Shown here in pieces: positions 1 to 7,530 of a stretch of DNA of 56,547 bases. Source of the stretch: Streptomyces flavidovirens DSM 40150. Its GTDB lineage: Bacteria; Actinomycetota; Actinomycetes; Streptomycetales; Streptomycetaceae. The stretch spans positions 1 to 56,547 of the forward strand of contig NZ_AUBE01000033.1 of assembly GCF_000429085.1 (NCBI RefSeq), written 5' to 3'. The translations under genes were made by a program, and so were the position numbers. Each line of letters opens with the position of its first letter. Position 1 is the first letter of the stretch. Below the pieces are notes generated by a model. That model was not told the DNA's origin, did not search any database, and worked only from the letters and a program-made list of their open reading frames with translations.

Positions 1-29
1 CGAATAGGGCTGTGGACTGCACCAACAGA

Positions 30-83
30 CTTGGAAAGCGTGTTGGGGGCAACCCCTCACGAGTTCGAATCTCGTATCCTCCG
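30..83 (+). other. 3' half of tRNA-Ser(GGA); probable attachment-site remnant
   Basis: From the anticodon loop onward this reads as the 3' half of a tRNA-Ser: anticodon loop TTGGAAA with anticodon GGA, a long class II variable arm (GGGGGC facing CCCC), a T arm with TTCGAAT, and acceptor strand ATCCTCC plus discriminator G. Bases 1-29 do not supply a D arm, a 5' acceptor strand or a matching 5' anticodon stem. The similarity starts at the anticodon loop, which is where tRNA-directed tyrosine recombinases usually cross over. I infer a left-over att site of an element lying to the left. A full tRNA is excluded by the sequence shown, but the element itself is not visible. Confidence 0.75.
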
Positions 84-104
84 CACTCGCCCACCAGGGC
101 AGAT

Positions 105-138
105 GAAGGCCCCGACCGGTTCACCGGTCGGGGCCTTC
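105..138 (+). terminator. Strong hairpin after the tRNA-Ser fragment
   Basis: Two perfect 16-base arms (105-120 and 123-138) with a 2-base loop form a very GC-rich hairpin 22 bases after the tRNA end. This is the usual terminator of the intact tRNA gene, retained with the 3' fragment. No long T run follows, which is common for terminators in this GC range. Confidence 0.75.
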
Positions 139-257
139 ATCGTTGTCCGGCGGTGTTGGAGCGCGGGTGTGATCTCTGGTGAGTGGGGCGTTCGGGGCGG
201 TCATGATGGGGGTGGCGCAGCTTGCGTTGGTTGTGACGGTGTTCGGGGGTTCGGGGA

Positions 258-926
258 ATGGGACAGCGAATGGACTGCACGCTCGGGGAACAGGTCATGC
301 TTCTCTCGCTCGAGGACGACACGGGTGTCGGCCAGGAAGCGATGAGGACGGGACTGGCTGTGACGGGGGCCGCGTTGGTGGAGTTGGCGCTGCTGGGGCG
401 CGTTGCCGTGACGGGCGACAGCAAGGTCGTGGTGGTGGATCCGGCTCCGGTCGGTGAGCCGGCCTTGGACCCGGTGCTCAGCGCCCTCGCGGGCCGTGAC
501 AAGCCGCGCAAGGCCCGCGACTGGGTGGAGCTGCTGCAGAAGGACGCCGTGAACGCGGCGCGTGAGCGGCTGCTGGAGCGGGGGCTGGTGCGTGAGGAGA
601 AGAAGCGGGTCTGGGGGATCTTCCCGACCCGCCGTTACCCGGAGGCCGACGGGACCGTGGAACGGGAGCTGCGGGACACCCTGGCCTCCGTGGTCTACGA
701 GGGCGCCGAGCCGGACGAGCGGACTGCGGCGCTCCTCGGGCTGCTGCACGGCGCCGGGCTCCAGAAGCTTGCCTTCCCCGACGCGCAGGGCAAGGCGCTC
801 GACCGGCGCCTGACCGAGCTGGCGCAGGGGCAGTGGTCGGTTCCCGTGGTGCGCGACGCCGTGAAGGCGGTGCAGGCCGCTACCACCACGACGATCGCGG
901 CTGTCACCGCCGTCACTCTAACCTGA
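258..926 (+). CDS. GPP34 (GOLPH3-like) family phosphoprotein
   Basis: The 222-residue protein matches the GPP34 fold of bacterial relatives of eukaryotic GOLPH3. The N terminus carries the typical LGEQVMLLSLED stretch, followed by an alanine-rich helix (ALVELALLGRVAV), a central LLERGLVREEKKR segment and the family's FPTRRYPEADG loop. The eukaryotic relatives bind phosphatidylinositol-4-phosphate; the bacterial role is not established. Start ATG 258 is chosen; ATG 270 is a near alternative. It follows the tRNA terminator and stands alone on the + strand. The C terminus is rich in Thr, Ala and Val (about residues 205-222) and could be weakly membrane-seeking. Confidence 0.85.
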   Translation: MGQRMDCTLGEQVMLLSLEDDTGVGQEAMRTGLAVTGAALVELALLGRVAVTGDSKVVVVDPAPVGEPALDPVLSALAGRDKPRKARDWVELLQKDAVNAARERLLERGLVREEKKRVWGIFPTRRYPEADGTVERELRDTLASVVYEGAEPDERTAALLGLLHGAGLQKLAFPDAQGKALDRRLTELAQGQWSVPVVRDAVKAVQAATTTTIAAVTAVTLT

Positions 927-986
927 CCTGACCCGAAACGGGACGTGACGTGGCCTGGTCTGGCAATGACCCGGCCGCCCCCCGCC

Positions 987-1280
987 TCAAGCCGAGGCGT
1001 AGCGCTCGTCGCAGGTAGTGGTGCGGCGCCAGGCGCGTAGGCCGGGGTCGGTCAGGGCGCGGTCGACCTGGGAGTGGACCTCGGCCGCGGTGGCTCCGCC
1101 GGTTGTGACGACGCGCAGGCAGACCTTCTGGCCCGGGTACGTGGGGGCGTACCGCCACTGGGTCGGCAGGAGGGCGATGAGGCGGACCGCCGCCAGTTCC
1201 GGGGCCCCCGCGCCGGAGTCCTGGTCGAGCGGGACGATTAACACGTGGTGGTCGGCAGGCAGGGAAGTGGGGTCTGTCAT
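987..1280 (-). CDS. Hypothetical protein downstream of a lanthionine synthetase relic
   Basis: This 97-residue protein starts 14 bases after the stop of the LanKC relic on the same strand, so it was probably co-transcribed with it. I do not recognise a family. It contains two predicted beta-strand stretches (VLIVPLDQ and VCLRVVTTG) and one C-terminal Cys; there is no signal peptide or membrane segment. Its position suggests an accessory protein of a former lanthipeptide cluster, but no motif confirms that. It may no longer be expressed, because the upstream gene has lost its promoter end. Confidence 0.55.
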   Translation of the reverse strand: MTDPTSLPADHHVLIVPLDQDSGAGAPELAAVRLIALLPTQWRYAPTYPGQKVCLRVVTTGGATAAEVHSQVDRALTDPGLRAWRRTTTCDERYASA

Positions 1281-1294
1281 GTCCGTCTCCCGAG

Positions 1295-1935
1295 TCAGCT
1301 CGCCGTGCCGGCGAGGATGCGTACGGGCTCAGGTTCCGGCCCGAGTGAGGCGGGGCGGGGAGCGGAGAAGAAGGGCAGGCACGGCCGGCCGGTCAGGGCG
1401 GCGTTCACCGTGAGGAGTACGCCGGACGCTCCCGTGCCGAGGTCGGCCGAGAGCCGCAGCGTCTGGTCGCCGAGGAACGTCAGGTGCCCCTGGTACGGGA
1501 TGGCGTGCCAGCCGAACCCGGCGAGGTGGGCGCGGATCGCGCGCGCTGTCTCCCGGCTGCCGTCGTCGAGGTGCGTGAGGGCCGCGAGCGTACCCGCCCG
1601 GCCGTTGAACAGGCCACTCTGGTGGGCGAATTCGGGCCGGAGGCCGAGAGGATGGTGTCGCGTACGGCGCCCAGTTCCGGGGTGGGGCGGTGCGCCAGGA
1701 AGTCGTGCAGCACCATGCCCAGTCCGGCGCTCCCCGCCCCCAGGTGCGGGCGGCCCCACGGCGCCCCTTCCGGTGCCTGTTCGTACGGCAGCCGGCCGGT
1801 GTCGGCCAGGTCGCGCCGCAGGGCGGACTCGGCGGCGTCGAGGTACGCGTCGTCGAGGGTGCGTTCGTGCAGGCGCAGGAAGAACAACGCCTCGCCCGAG
1901 CCGCCGTGCAGCAGGCCGGGAAGCTGCCGCCCCCT
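1295..1935 (-). pseudogene. C-terminal remnant of class III/IV lanthionine synthetase (LanC-like domain)
   Basis: In one frame the reverse strand encodes a cyclase-like segment (LPGLLHGGSGEALFFLRLHE, then LPYEQAPEGAPWGRPHLGAG and GSAGLGMVLHDFL). Near 1640-1655 the homology moves to another frame (RPEFAHQSGLFNGRAGTLAAL ... GVLLTVNAALTGRPCLPFF). These Gly-rich repeats are those of the LanC-like domain at the C terminus of RamC/AmfT/LanKC enzymes, which form lanthionine bridges. The lyase and kinase domains, hundreds of residues upstream, are missing. The gene therefore has a 5' deletion and at least one frameshift. Homology stops at about 1930, exactly where an opposite-strand LuxR fragment begins. 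Confidence 0.8.
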
Positions 1936-2448
1936 GGACACCCGCATCCTGCGCCGGGGCGTGCGGATGCGGACCATCATGGGCGCCGCCGCCGCCGGGG
2001 ACCGCCGACGCTGGCCTACCTCTCGGAACTCGTCGCCGCCGGCGCCGAGATCAGGATCTCGGACCGCCCGCTGGAACGCCTGCTCGTCTTCGACCGGGCC
2101 GCCGCCCTCACCCCGATCGATCCGGGCAACTCGGTGCAGGGCGCGCTGCTGGTCCGGGAGCCGGGGCTGGTGGCCAACCTGGTGTCCCTCTTCGAGCGCA
2201 TGTGGAACGACGCCACCGACATCCGCGACCTGCTGGGGTTCACCGCGGAGCCCGGCGCGCAGCTCACCGACGTCGAGCGGAAGATCCTGGCCACCATGTA
2301 CCAGGTCGACAAGGACGAATCGGGAGCACGGGAGGTCGGCCTGTCGGTGCGTACCTACCGCAAGTACATCGCCGACCTCATGCACCGTCTCGGCGCCGCC
2401 AACCGTTTCCAGGCGGCGCTCCTGGCCCGCGACCGCGGCTGGATCTGA
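1936..2448 (+). pseudogene. C-terminal remnant of LuxR/TrmB-type HTH regulator
   Basis: From 2011 the frame encodes LAYLSELVAAGAEIRISDRP, a domain with LLVFDRAAALTPIDP, and a C-terminal helix-turn-helix (DVERKILATMYQVDKDESGA ... VGLSVRTYRKYIADLMHRLGA). This matches the C-terminal two-thirds of a common Streptomyces LuxR-HTH regulator. The preceding homologous stretch (GVRMRTIMGAAAAGD, about 1950-2000) lies in another frame, so there is a frameshift near 1995-2010, and the N terminus is absent. The gene was divergent from the lanthionine synthetase and probably controlled it; both were cut at the same point. Confidence 0.75.
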
Positions 2449-2496
2449 CGCCCCGCCTCGGGCTGGTGGCGCCCCTCAGGGTTGTTGTCGGGCGGC

Positions 2497-3033
2497 TCAG
2501 GACGGTCGGAGGCGCTTGAAGTAGAAGCTGCAGTCCTTGAGGGTGCCGCACGGGTCGCCCGCGTAGTCGGGGACGATGCCGTAGCGGGTCCAGCCCGCGG
2601 CGCGGTAGAGGTGCTCGGCGGGGCTGCCGGTCTCGGTGTCCAGGAGCAGGAGCGTGGCTCCGGAGCGGGCTGCCGCCTCTTCGGCGGTGGCGAGGAGTGT
2701 GCGGCCCAGGCCCTGGCCCCGTGCGTCGCGGTGGACCATCAGCTTGACCAGCTCGGCGCGGTGCCGGCTGTTGGGCTTGGGGCTCCGGGCGAGGCTGAAG
2801 GTGCCGGCGATGCCCCTGGGACCGCGGGCGACCCAGACGGCGAGGCTGCCGTCGTCCACCGCCGGCTGCTGGGCGCTCCACCAGGCGGCGGCCGCGTCAG
2901 GGCCGAAGGGGGCGAGGAAGCCGACGGACGCGTTGCCGTCGACCGTGTCCGCGAGGAGGTCGGCCAGGTCCTTCACGCTGTCGCGGAACTCGTCGGCGGA
3001 CAGGCGGGATATGGCGTGCGTGACGGCGCTCAT
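2497..3033 (-). CDS. GNAT family N-acetyltransferase
   Basis: The 178-residue GNAT protein contains the acetyl-CoA-binding motif A as VHRDARGQGLGRTLL, followed by ATAEEAAARSGATLLLLDTE and YRAAGWTRYG, with a C-terminal strand (CSFYFKRL). The substrate cannot be deduced. Its ATG overlaps the stop of the upstream XRE-cupin gene in an ATGA arrangement, so the two are translationally coupled. Regulator-acetyltransferase pairs of this type often detoxify or modify a small molecule sensed by the cupin; that is inference. Confidence 0.9.
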   Translation of the reverse strand: MSAVTHAISRLSADEFRDSVKDLADLLADTVDGNASVGFLAPFGPDAAAAWWSAQQPAVDDGSLAVWVARGPRGIAGTFSLARSPKPNSRHRAELVKLMVHRDARGQGLGRTLLATAEEAAARSGATLLLLDTETGSPAEHLYRAAGWTRYGIVPDYAGDPCGTLKDCSFYFKRLRPS

Positions 3034-3587
3034 GGCAGGACGACCATGACGGCGTAACGGACCGGGCCGGGGCCCGGGCAGTGGAACCGTGAAGCGCCCC
3101 AGAGACGGAAGCGCAGGCAGTCCCCGGCGCGGATCTCGTGGACGCCACCGCCCGCGGTGACCTCCAGGGCGCCGTCCAGTACCCAGATGTGCTGCTCGAT
3201 GCCCGGCACGGGAGGGTCTTCGTACGAGATGTCCGCGCCCGGCCGCAGGACACCCTCGACGATCTCGCCCCGCAGCCCCGGGTGCGGCGGGGACACCGAC
3301 CGCCGGGTGAAGCCGGACTCCTTGTCGCGCCACACCAACTGGCCGGCGGCGCGGACCAGTTGCGGCGGCTCGGTCTCCACCTCGGCGAGCAGTCGCGACA
3401 TCGTCCGCCCGTACGCCGCGCACAGGCTGCCCAGCAGCGCCGCCGTCGGGCTGATCTCCGCGCGTTCCAGCCGCGACAGGGTCGACCGGCTGACGCCCGT
3501 ACGCCGTGCCAGCTCGTCCAGCGACCAGCCACGCTCTACGCGGAGTTCGCAGAGCCTGCCTGCCAGGCGGTCGTCGAGGGATTTCAC
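3030..3587 (-). CDS. XRE-family regulator with C-terminal cupin sensor domain
   Basis: The 185-residue protein has an N-terminal XRE helix-turn-helix (about residues 8-62; LAGRLCELRVERGWSLDELA then TGVSRSTLSRLERAEISPT) and a cupin_2 barrel (about 105-183; LRPGADISYEDPPVPGIEQH, VLDGALEV, IRAGDCLRFR). Cupin His and Glu residues in GIEQH could hold a metal or ligand. Start GTG 3587 overlaps the upstream DUF6083 stop (GTGA), and its own stop overlaps the GNAT start. An AT-rich palindrome directly upstream (3591-3605) is a good autoregulatory operator. Confidence 0.9.
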   Translation of the reverse strand: MKSLDDRLAGRLCELRVERGWSLDELARRTGVSRSTLSRLERAEISPTAALLGSLCAAYGRTMSRLLAEVETEPPQLVRAAGQLVWRDKESGFTRRSVSPPHPGLRGEIVEGVLRPGADISYEDPPVPGIEQHIWVLDGALEVTAGGGVHEIRAGDCLRFRLWGASRFHCPGPGPVRYAVMVVLP

Positions 3588-4078
3588 ATCTGAGAATATA
3601 TCTCATTTCTGGGATGCCCCGGTCCGCCGGCCGTGGCGGGGCGGGCCGGACAGAGGTCGAAGTGGCTGATGCGGCAGGTGTCGGACGGGGACGACGAGCC
3701 CAGGTTGACCGCCGTGCCGTCGCCCGCGATGCGCCAGCGCTTGCCCGCGGGGACGGCGCCGAGCGGCCGGTTGCCCGGCTCGATCAGGATCCAGCGGCCC
3801 CGTACGGTGCGGTGCCAGGTGGCCGGGGCGCCGCACTGTTTGCACGCCGTGGTTCTGGCGGTGCGCGGATCGGGTACGGCCGCCGAGGTGCGTGCCGCGA
3901 GCGTCAGCTCGACGGCCGTGGTGGCCAGTACCTCCGCGAGCAGCACCGGTTCACGGCCGGGACGGCTGCCCCCGGCCCGTTCGCACGGGCCGCACAGCGT
4001 CATCCCCAGAACTGCCCGCCACCTGCCGCGCGGGACACCGCACGCGTCACATGCGTCGCGCTCGTCGTACGAGACCAT
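3584..4078 (-). CDS. DUF6083 family protein
   Basis: The 164-residue soluble protein has two paired-cysteine knuckles: CDACGVPRGRW near residue 12 with CGPCE near 33, and CKQCGAPATWHRTVRGRW near 93, followed by GKRWRIAGDGTAVNLG and a late Cys-containing CRISHFDLCPA. This Cys pattern suggests zinc binding, and the layout is that of DUF6083 proteins of Streptomyces. Function unknown. The last codons overlap the XRE operator and the stop overlaps the next start, so this is the first gene of a three-gene operon. Confidence 0.75.
   Translation of the reverse strand: MVSYDERDACDACGVPRGRWRAVLGMTLCGPCERAGGSRPGREPVLLAEVLATTAVELTLAARTSAAVPDPRTARTTACKQCGAPATWHRTVRGRWILIEPGNRPLGAVPAGKRWRIAGDGTAVNLGSSSPSDTCRISHFDLCPARPATAGGPGHPRNEIYSQM
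3591..3605. promoter_or_regulatory. Palindromic operator candidate upstream of the XRE-cupin gene
   Basis: TGAGAATATATCTCA has 5-base arms TGAGA/TCTCA around an AT-only centre, strikingly AT-rich for this genome. It ends 4 bases before the GTG start of the XRE gene and lies inside the last codons of the DUF6083 gene. The position suggests an internal operator or promoter for the XRE-GNAT pair. Confidence 0.5.
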
Positions 4079-4200
4079 GTCCCCACCCTCGAACTGCCCT
4101 GTTTACAGCCGACTTGGGCAATCGTTCCACGGGGGTACGACAATCATGCGGCGCACGACGCTTCCAGGGCCGCGCGGCGGACAGCCGGCCGGCCCCGGAG

Positions 4201-4701
4201 TCAGAAGTCGTCGCACGTCGCGGTGGCGAACCTGCCGGTGGCCGTGGCGGTCCGCGGCTCGTTCCCGTCCACCGACACGGAGCACGTGGCGGTGCCGCCG
4301 GAGGCTCCGGTGGTGACGACGAGCGAGCCGCCCTTCACCAGGCCGGTGGTCTCGACCTCCTCGCGCCACGGGAGCCGGGCGTCGGACACGGTGTGCGACG
4401 AGGCGTCCCCGTCCCGCCAGGTCGTGTACGCGATGGTGACGTCCCTGGCGTCGCCGGTGACGGCGTACCTCACCTTCACGGTCCGCGTCGACTCGTCGTC
4501 GACCACGGTGGCGACCGTGGCGATGACGGCGATGCAGCCGCCCGCGAGGAGGAGCACCAGGCCGAGGAGGACCCAGGGCCAGATCCGGCGTCTTCTCGGC
4601 GGCGGCGGGTAGCCGGCCCACCCGGGCGGGGGCAGGCCGCCGTCCGGGGGCCGCGGCCCCCAGCGCGGGCCGTCGGGCGGCGGGGGCGGTGCGTCGGACA
4701 T
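4201..4701 (-). CDS. MmpS-like membrane-anchored accessory protein
   Basis: This is a 166-residue protein. A Pro-rich cytoplasmic N terminus (residues 1-38, many PPP and PPPG runs) precedes one transmembrane helix (about 40-64, PWVLLGLVLLLAGGCIAVIA). The outer domain of about 95 residues is beta-rich (VKVRYAVTGDARDVTIAYTT, WREEVETTG, TCSVSVDGN). This matches the MmpS family, which in mycobacteria assists MmpL exporters. No MmpL is adjacent here. Two Cys in the outer domain (TCSVS and TCDDF) may form a disulfide. Confidence 0.75.
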   Translation of the reverse strand: MSDAPPPPPDGPRWGPRPPDGGLPPPGWAGYPPPPRRRRIWPWVLLGLVLLLAGGCIAVIATVATVVDDESTRTVKVRYAVTGDARDVTIAYTTWRDGDASSHTVSDARLPWREEVETTGLVKGGSLVVTTGASGGTATCSVSVDGNEPRTATATGRFATATCDDF

Positions 4702-4870
4702 GGGGTGCGTCCTTCCGGGTCGGTCGCCTGGATGCCTTCCTCACCTCCCGATCATTGGCCGGGTCCGGCTCATCCGCCCACGGGCTTGGGCCGGCGGGAT
4801 GGCGGGACGCGGCCGGAGACGGCGGGCGGTGAGGTGTGCGAAGCCGGCGCGGGTGCGTGATCATCGGAGG

Positions 4871-5473
4871 ATGAGCCCCGATATCCGCCTCGCCCAGCAA
4901 CCGGAGGCCGACGAACTGCTCGGCCGCAGCCCGCTCGCCGACCTGATCGGCATGCTGCTCGACCAGCAGATCCCCATGGAGTGGGCGTTCGCGGGCCCGT
5001 ACACGATCGCTCAGCGGCTGGGCGGCGACGACCTCGACGCGCACGAGATCGCCGCGTACGACCCTGAGGCCTTCGCCGCCCTGCTGTCGGCCAAGCCCGC
5101 CGTGCACCGCTATCCGGGGTCGATGGCCAAACGGGTGCAGCAGCTCTGCCAGTACCTGGTCGACGAGTACGACGGCGACCCGACCGCGATCTGGCGCGAC
5201 GTCGCCACCGGCAGGGAACTGCTGGCCCGCCTGAACGCGCTGCCGGGCTTCGGGAAGCAGAAGTCGCAGATCTTCCTGGCCCTGCTGGGCAAGCAGCTCG
5301 GCGTACGGCCGGAGGGCTGGCGGGAGGCGGCGGGCGCGTACGGCGACGAGGGCTCGTACCGCTCGGCGGCGGACATCACGGGCCCGGAGTCACTGGCGAA
5401 GGTCCGGGCGTTCAAGCAGCAGACGAAGGCGGCGGCGAAAGCGGCGGCGAAGAAGCGGGCGCCGGCGAAGTAA
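4871..5473 (+). CDS. HhH-GPD-type base excision repair protein
   Basis: The 200-residue protein has the helical fold of HhH-GPD glycosylase relatives. PLADLIGMLLDQQIPMEWAF resembles the opening helix of that superfamily, and LNALPGFGKQKSQIFLALLG (about residues 120-139) is a helix-hairpin-helix. A catalytic Lys/Asp is not obvious, and the C terminus is a basic Ala/Lys tail suited to DNA contact. The chosen ATG directly abuts GGAGG (4866-4870), too close for a normal ribosome site, so the transcript may be leaderless or the start slightly different. Confidence 0.8.
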   Translation: MSPDIRLAQQPEADELLGRSPLADLIGMLLDQQIPMEWAFAGPYTIAQRLGGDDLDAHEIAAYDPEAFAALLSAKPAVHRYPGSMAKRVQQLCQYLVDEYDGDPTAIWRDVATGRELLARLNALPGFGKQKSQIFLALLGKQLGVRPEGWREAAGAYGDEGSYRSAADITGPESLAKVRAFKQQTKAAAKAAAKKRAPAK

Positions 5474-5694
5474 CCCCTCGGGGACGGCGTAATCCGAATG
5501 GGGGAAAGCCTGCCCGGCCGCGATGCGCACGGCGGCGGCCCGCCGCAAGCACCGCTGGGGGGCCGCCGGAAGCGCCCACATCGCCGGAGCAGGTGGTTCC
5601 GCTCACGATTTGCTCCCGTTCTGGCGCCGAATACGACCTTTGCACCCGGCCCTCATGGCTGCGCCCGGAGCTGCTTGCCCGGTAGGCTTTCCGT

Positions 5695-5997
5695 GTGATC
5701 TTCAAGCGCATCGGAAACGGCCGGCCGTATCCCGACCACGGCCGGGAAAGCACCCGGCAGTGGGCGGATGTCGCGCCGCGCCCGGTCCGCCTCGATCAGC
5801 TCGTCACCACAAAGGGCCAGCTGGATCTCGAGACACTGCTGGCCGAGGACTCGACGTTCTACGGCGACCTCTTCGCCCACGTCGTGAAGTGGCAGGGCGA
5901 CCTGTACCTGGAGGACGGACTGCACCGCGCGGTCCGCGCCGCGCTCCAGCAGCGCCAGGTGCTGCACGCGCGCGTCCTCGAACTCGACAACATGTGA
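5695..5997 (+). CDS. Conserved 100-residue actinobacterial protein (often labelled VapB-like)
   Basis: This small soluble protein starts at GTG 5695. It has a conserved N terminus (MIFKRIGNGRPYPDHG) and a core (TTKGQLDLETLLAEDSTFYG, HVVKWQGDLYLEDGLHRAVR) that I recognise as a widespread Streptomyces protein. Databases often call it a VapB-family antitoxin, but no PIN-domain toxin gene lies beside it, so that label may be wrong. It sits just before the LytR_C gene on the same strand. Confidence 0.75.
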   Translation: MIFKRIGNGRPYPDHGRESTRQWADVAPRPVRLDQLVTTKGQLDLETLLAEDSTFYGDLFAHVVKWQGDLYLEDGLHRAVRAALQQRQVLHARVLELDNM

Positions 5998-6129
5998 GGG
6001 TCCGGGCCGGCCCGCCCGACACCCGGACAGTCGCCCGAACAGCCGCCGTGTTGAGCCTTATGGGTTGCCTGACCCCAAGTCATTGATCATTTAGTAGGCA
6101 TCGCCACCAAGGCGCACTACGCTGCGCCC

Positions 6130-6765
6130 ATGAGCATGCTGACACCCCCCGGCATGGGCGGAAAGTACCGCATTACGGGCGACAAGTACCCGCGCATGCG
6201 ACGCCCCCGGAACCGGCGCAGGACCATCCTCGCGGTGGTGGCCTCCCTCGTGGCGCTCGCCATGGCCGGCTGGGGGACGCTGCAGCTCATCGATGTCTTC
6301 GGCGGCGGCAGTGGGAAGAAGACCACGGCCGCCGGACGCGGGCAGGACTGCCCGAAGGCCGCCACGCCTTCCGCACCCGTACGGAACGCCGCCCTGCCCA
6401 AGCCGGCCAAGATCAAGGTCAACGTCTACAACGCGACCAAGCGCGGCGGTCTCGCCAAGGAGACCGCCGACGAGCTGAAGAAGCGCGGCTTCACCATCGG
6501 CAAGGTCGGCAACGCGCCGCCGGAGTACGACAAGAAGGTCAAGGGCGCGGGGATACTGCTGGGCGCGCCCAGGGCGGTCTCCGGCGTACTACCCGTCCTC
6601 GCCACGCAGCTCAAGGGCGCCGTGCAAAAGGCCGACGCCCGCAAGGGCGCCGACGTGGACCTGATCCTGGGCAACGGCTTCAAGACCCTGACCACGAAGA
6701 AGGACGCGGACAAGGCCCTGACCGCTCTGGCCAGGCCCGCGCCCGCGCCCTCCGCGAAGTGCTGA
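6130..6765 (+). CDS. Membrane-anchored LytR C-terminal domain protein
   Basis: The 211-residue protein has a short basic N terminus, one transmembrane helix (about 34-56, TILAVVASLVALAMAGWGTL), a flexible stretch, and a LytR_C domain (about 95-200; IKVNVYNATKRGGLAKETA, LKKRGFTIGKVGNAPPEY, GVLPVLATQL, VDLILGNGFKTL). LytR_C domains are extracytoplasmic and probably bind cell-wall components. Unlike LytR-CpsA-Psr enzymes it lacks the catalytic transferase domain. ATG 6130 is taken; ATG 6136 is possible. It is convergent with upp. Confidence 0.85.
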   Translation: MSMLTPPGMGGKYRITGDKYPRMRRPRNRRRTILAVVASLVALAMAGWGTLQLIDVFGGGSGKKTTAAGRGQDCPKAATPSAPVRNAALPKPAKIKVNVYNATKRGGLAKETADELKKRGFTIGKVGNAPPEYDKKVKGAGILLGAPRAVSGVLPVLATQLKGAVQKADARKGADVDLILGNGFKTLTTKKDADKALTALARPAPAPSAKC

Positions 6766-6787
6766 GAACGGTGCGTACGCCCGTCGG

Positions 6788-7423
6788 CTAGCCCGCGGTG
6801 CCGTACATCCGGTCGCCCGCGTCGCCGAGCCCCGGCACGATGTAGCCGTGCTCGTTGAGCCGCTCGTCGACCGAGGCGGTGACGACGGTGACCGGCGTGC
6901 CGGCCAGCTCCCGCTCCATGACCTCGACGCCCTCGGGCGCCGCGAGCAGTACGACCGCCGTGACATCGTCCGCGCCGCGCTTGATCAGCTCACGGATCGC
7001 CGCGACCAGCGTGCCGCCGGTGGCCAGCATCGGGTCCAGGACGTACACCTGGCGGCCGGAGAGGTCCTCCGGCATCCGGGTGGCGTACGTCTCCGCCTGG
7101 AGCGTCTCCTCGTTGCGGATCATGCCGAGGAAGCCCACCTCGGCGGTCGGCAGCAGCCGCACCATGCCGTCGAGCATCCCCAGACCGGCCCGCAGGATCG
7201 GTACGACAAGGGGGCGGGGGTGGGACAGCTTCACGCCCGTCGTCGCCGTCACCGGGGTCTGGATGTCGACCTGTTCGGTGCGCACGTCCCGTGTCGCCTC
7301 GTACGCGAGCAGGGTGACCAGCTCGTCGGCGAGGCGCCGGAAGGTCGGAGAATCGGTGCGCTTGTCGCGCAGCGTGGTGAGTTTGTGCGCCACCAACGGG
7401 TGGTCGACGACGTGGATCCGCAT
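6788..7423 (-). CDS. upp: Uracil phosphoribosyltransferase
   Basis: The 211-residue enzyme converts uracil and PRPP to UMP in pyrimidine salvage. The PRPP loop appears as VLDPMLATGGTLVAAI (about 127-142), and the uracil-binding C terminus as EHGYIVPGLGDAGDRMYGT. Also visible are PILRAGLGMLDGM and ETYATRMPEDLSGR. The length equals the usual bacterial enzyme. It is convergent with the LytR_C gene, 22 bases from its stop. Confidence 0.97.
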   Translation of the reverse strand: MRIHVVDHPLVAHKLTTLRDKRTDSPTFRRLADELVTLLAYEATRDVRTEQVDIQTPVTATTGVKLSHPRPLVVPILRAGLGMLDGMVRLLPTAEVGFLGMIRNEETLQAETYATRMPEDLSGRQVYVLDPMLATGGTLVAAIRELIKRGADDVTAVVLLAAPEGVEVMERELAGTPVTVVTASVDERLNEHGYIVPGLGDAGDRMYGTAG

Positions 7424-7530
7424 GCCGTCAACAGTAACCGGGCATTACAGGCCACTCGCGCTGGCATCAACACGCGGGCCCGAGGGAAGGTGGGGTGGGG
7501 GACGGACGCGGGCTTGGGGTGGTGTGGCCG

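Noticed and set aside
1..83. Complete tRNA-Ser gene at the window start
   Set aside because: There is room for a full tRNA, but bases 1-29 give no D arm, no 5' acceptor strand and a mismatched anticodon stem.
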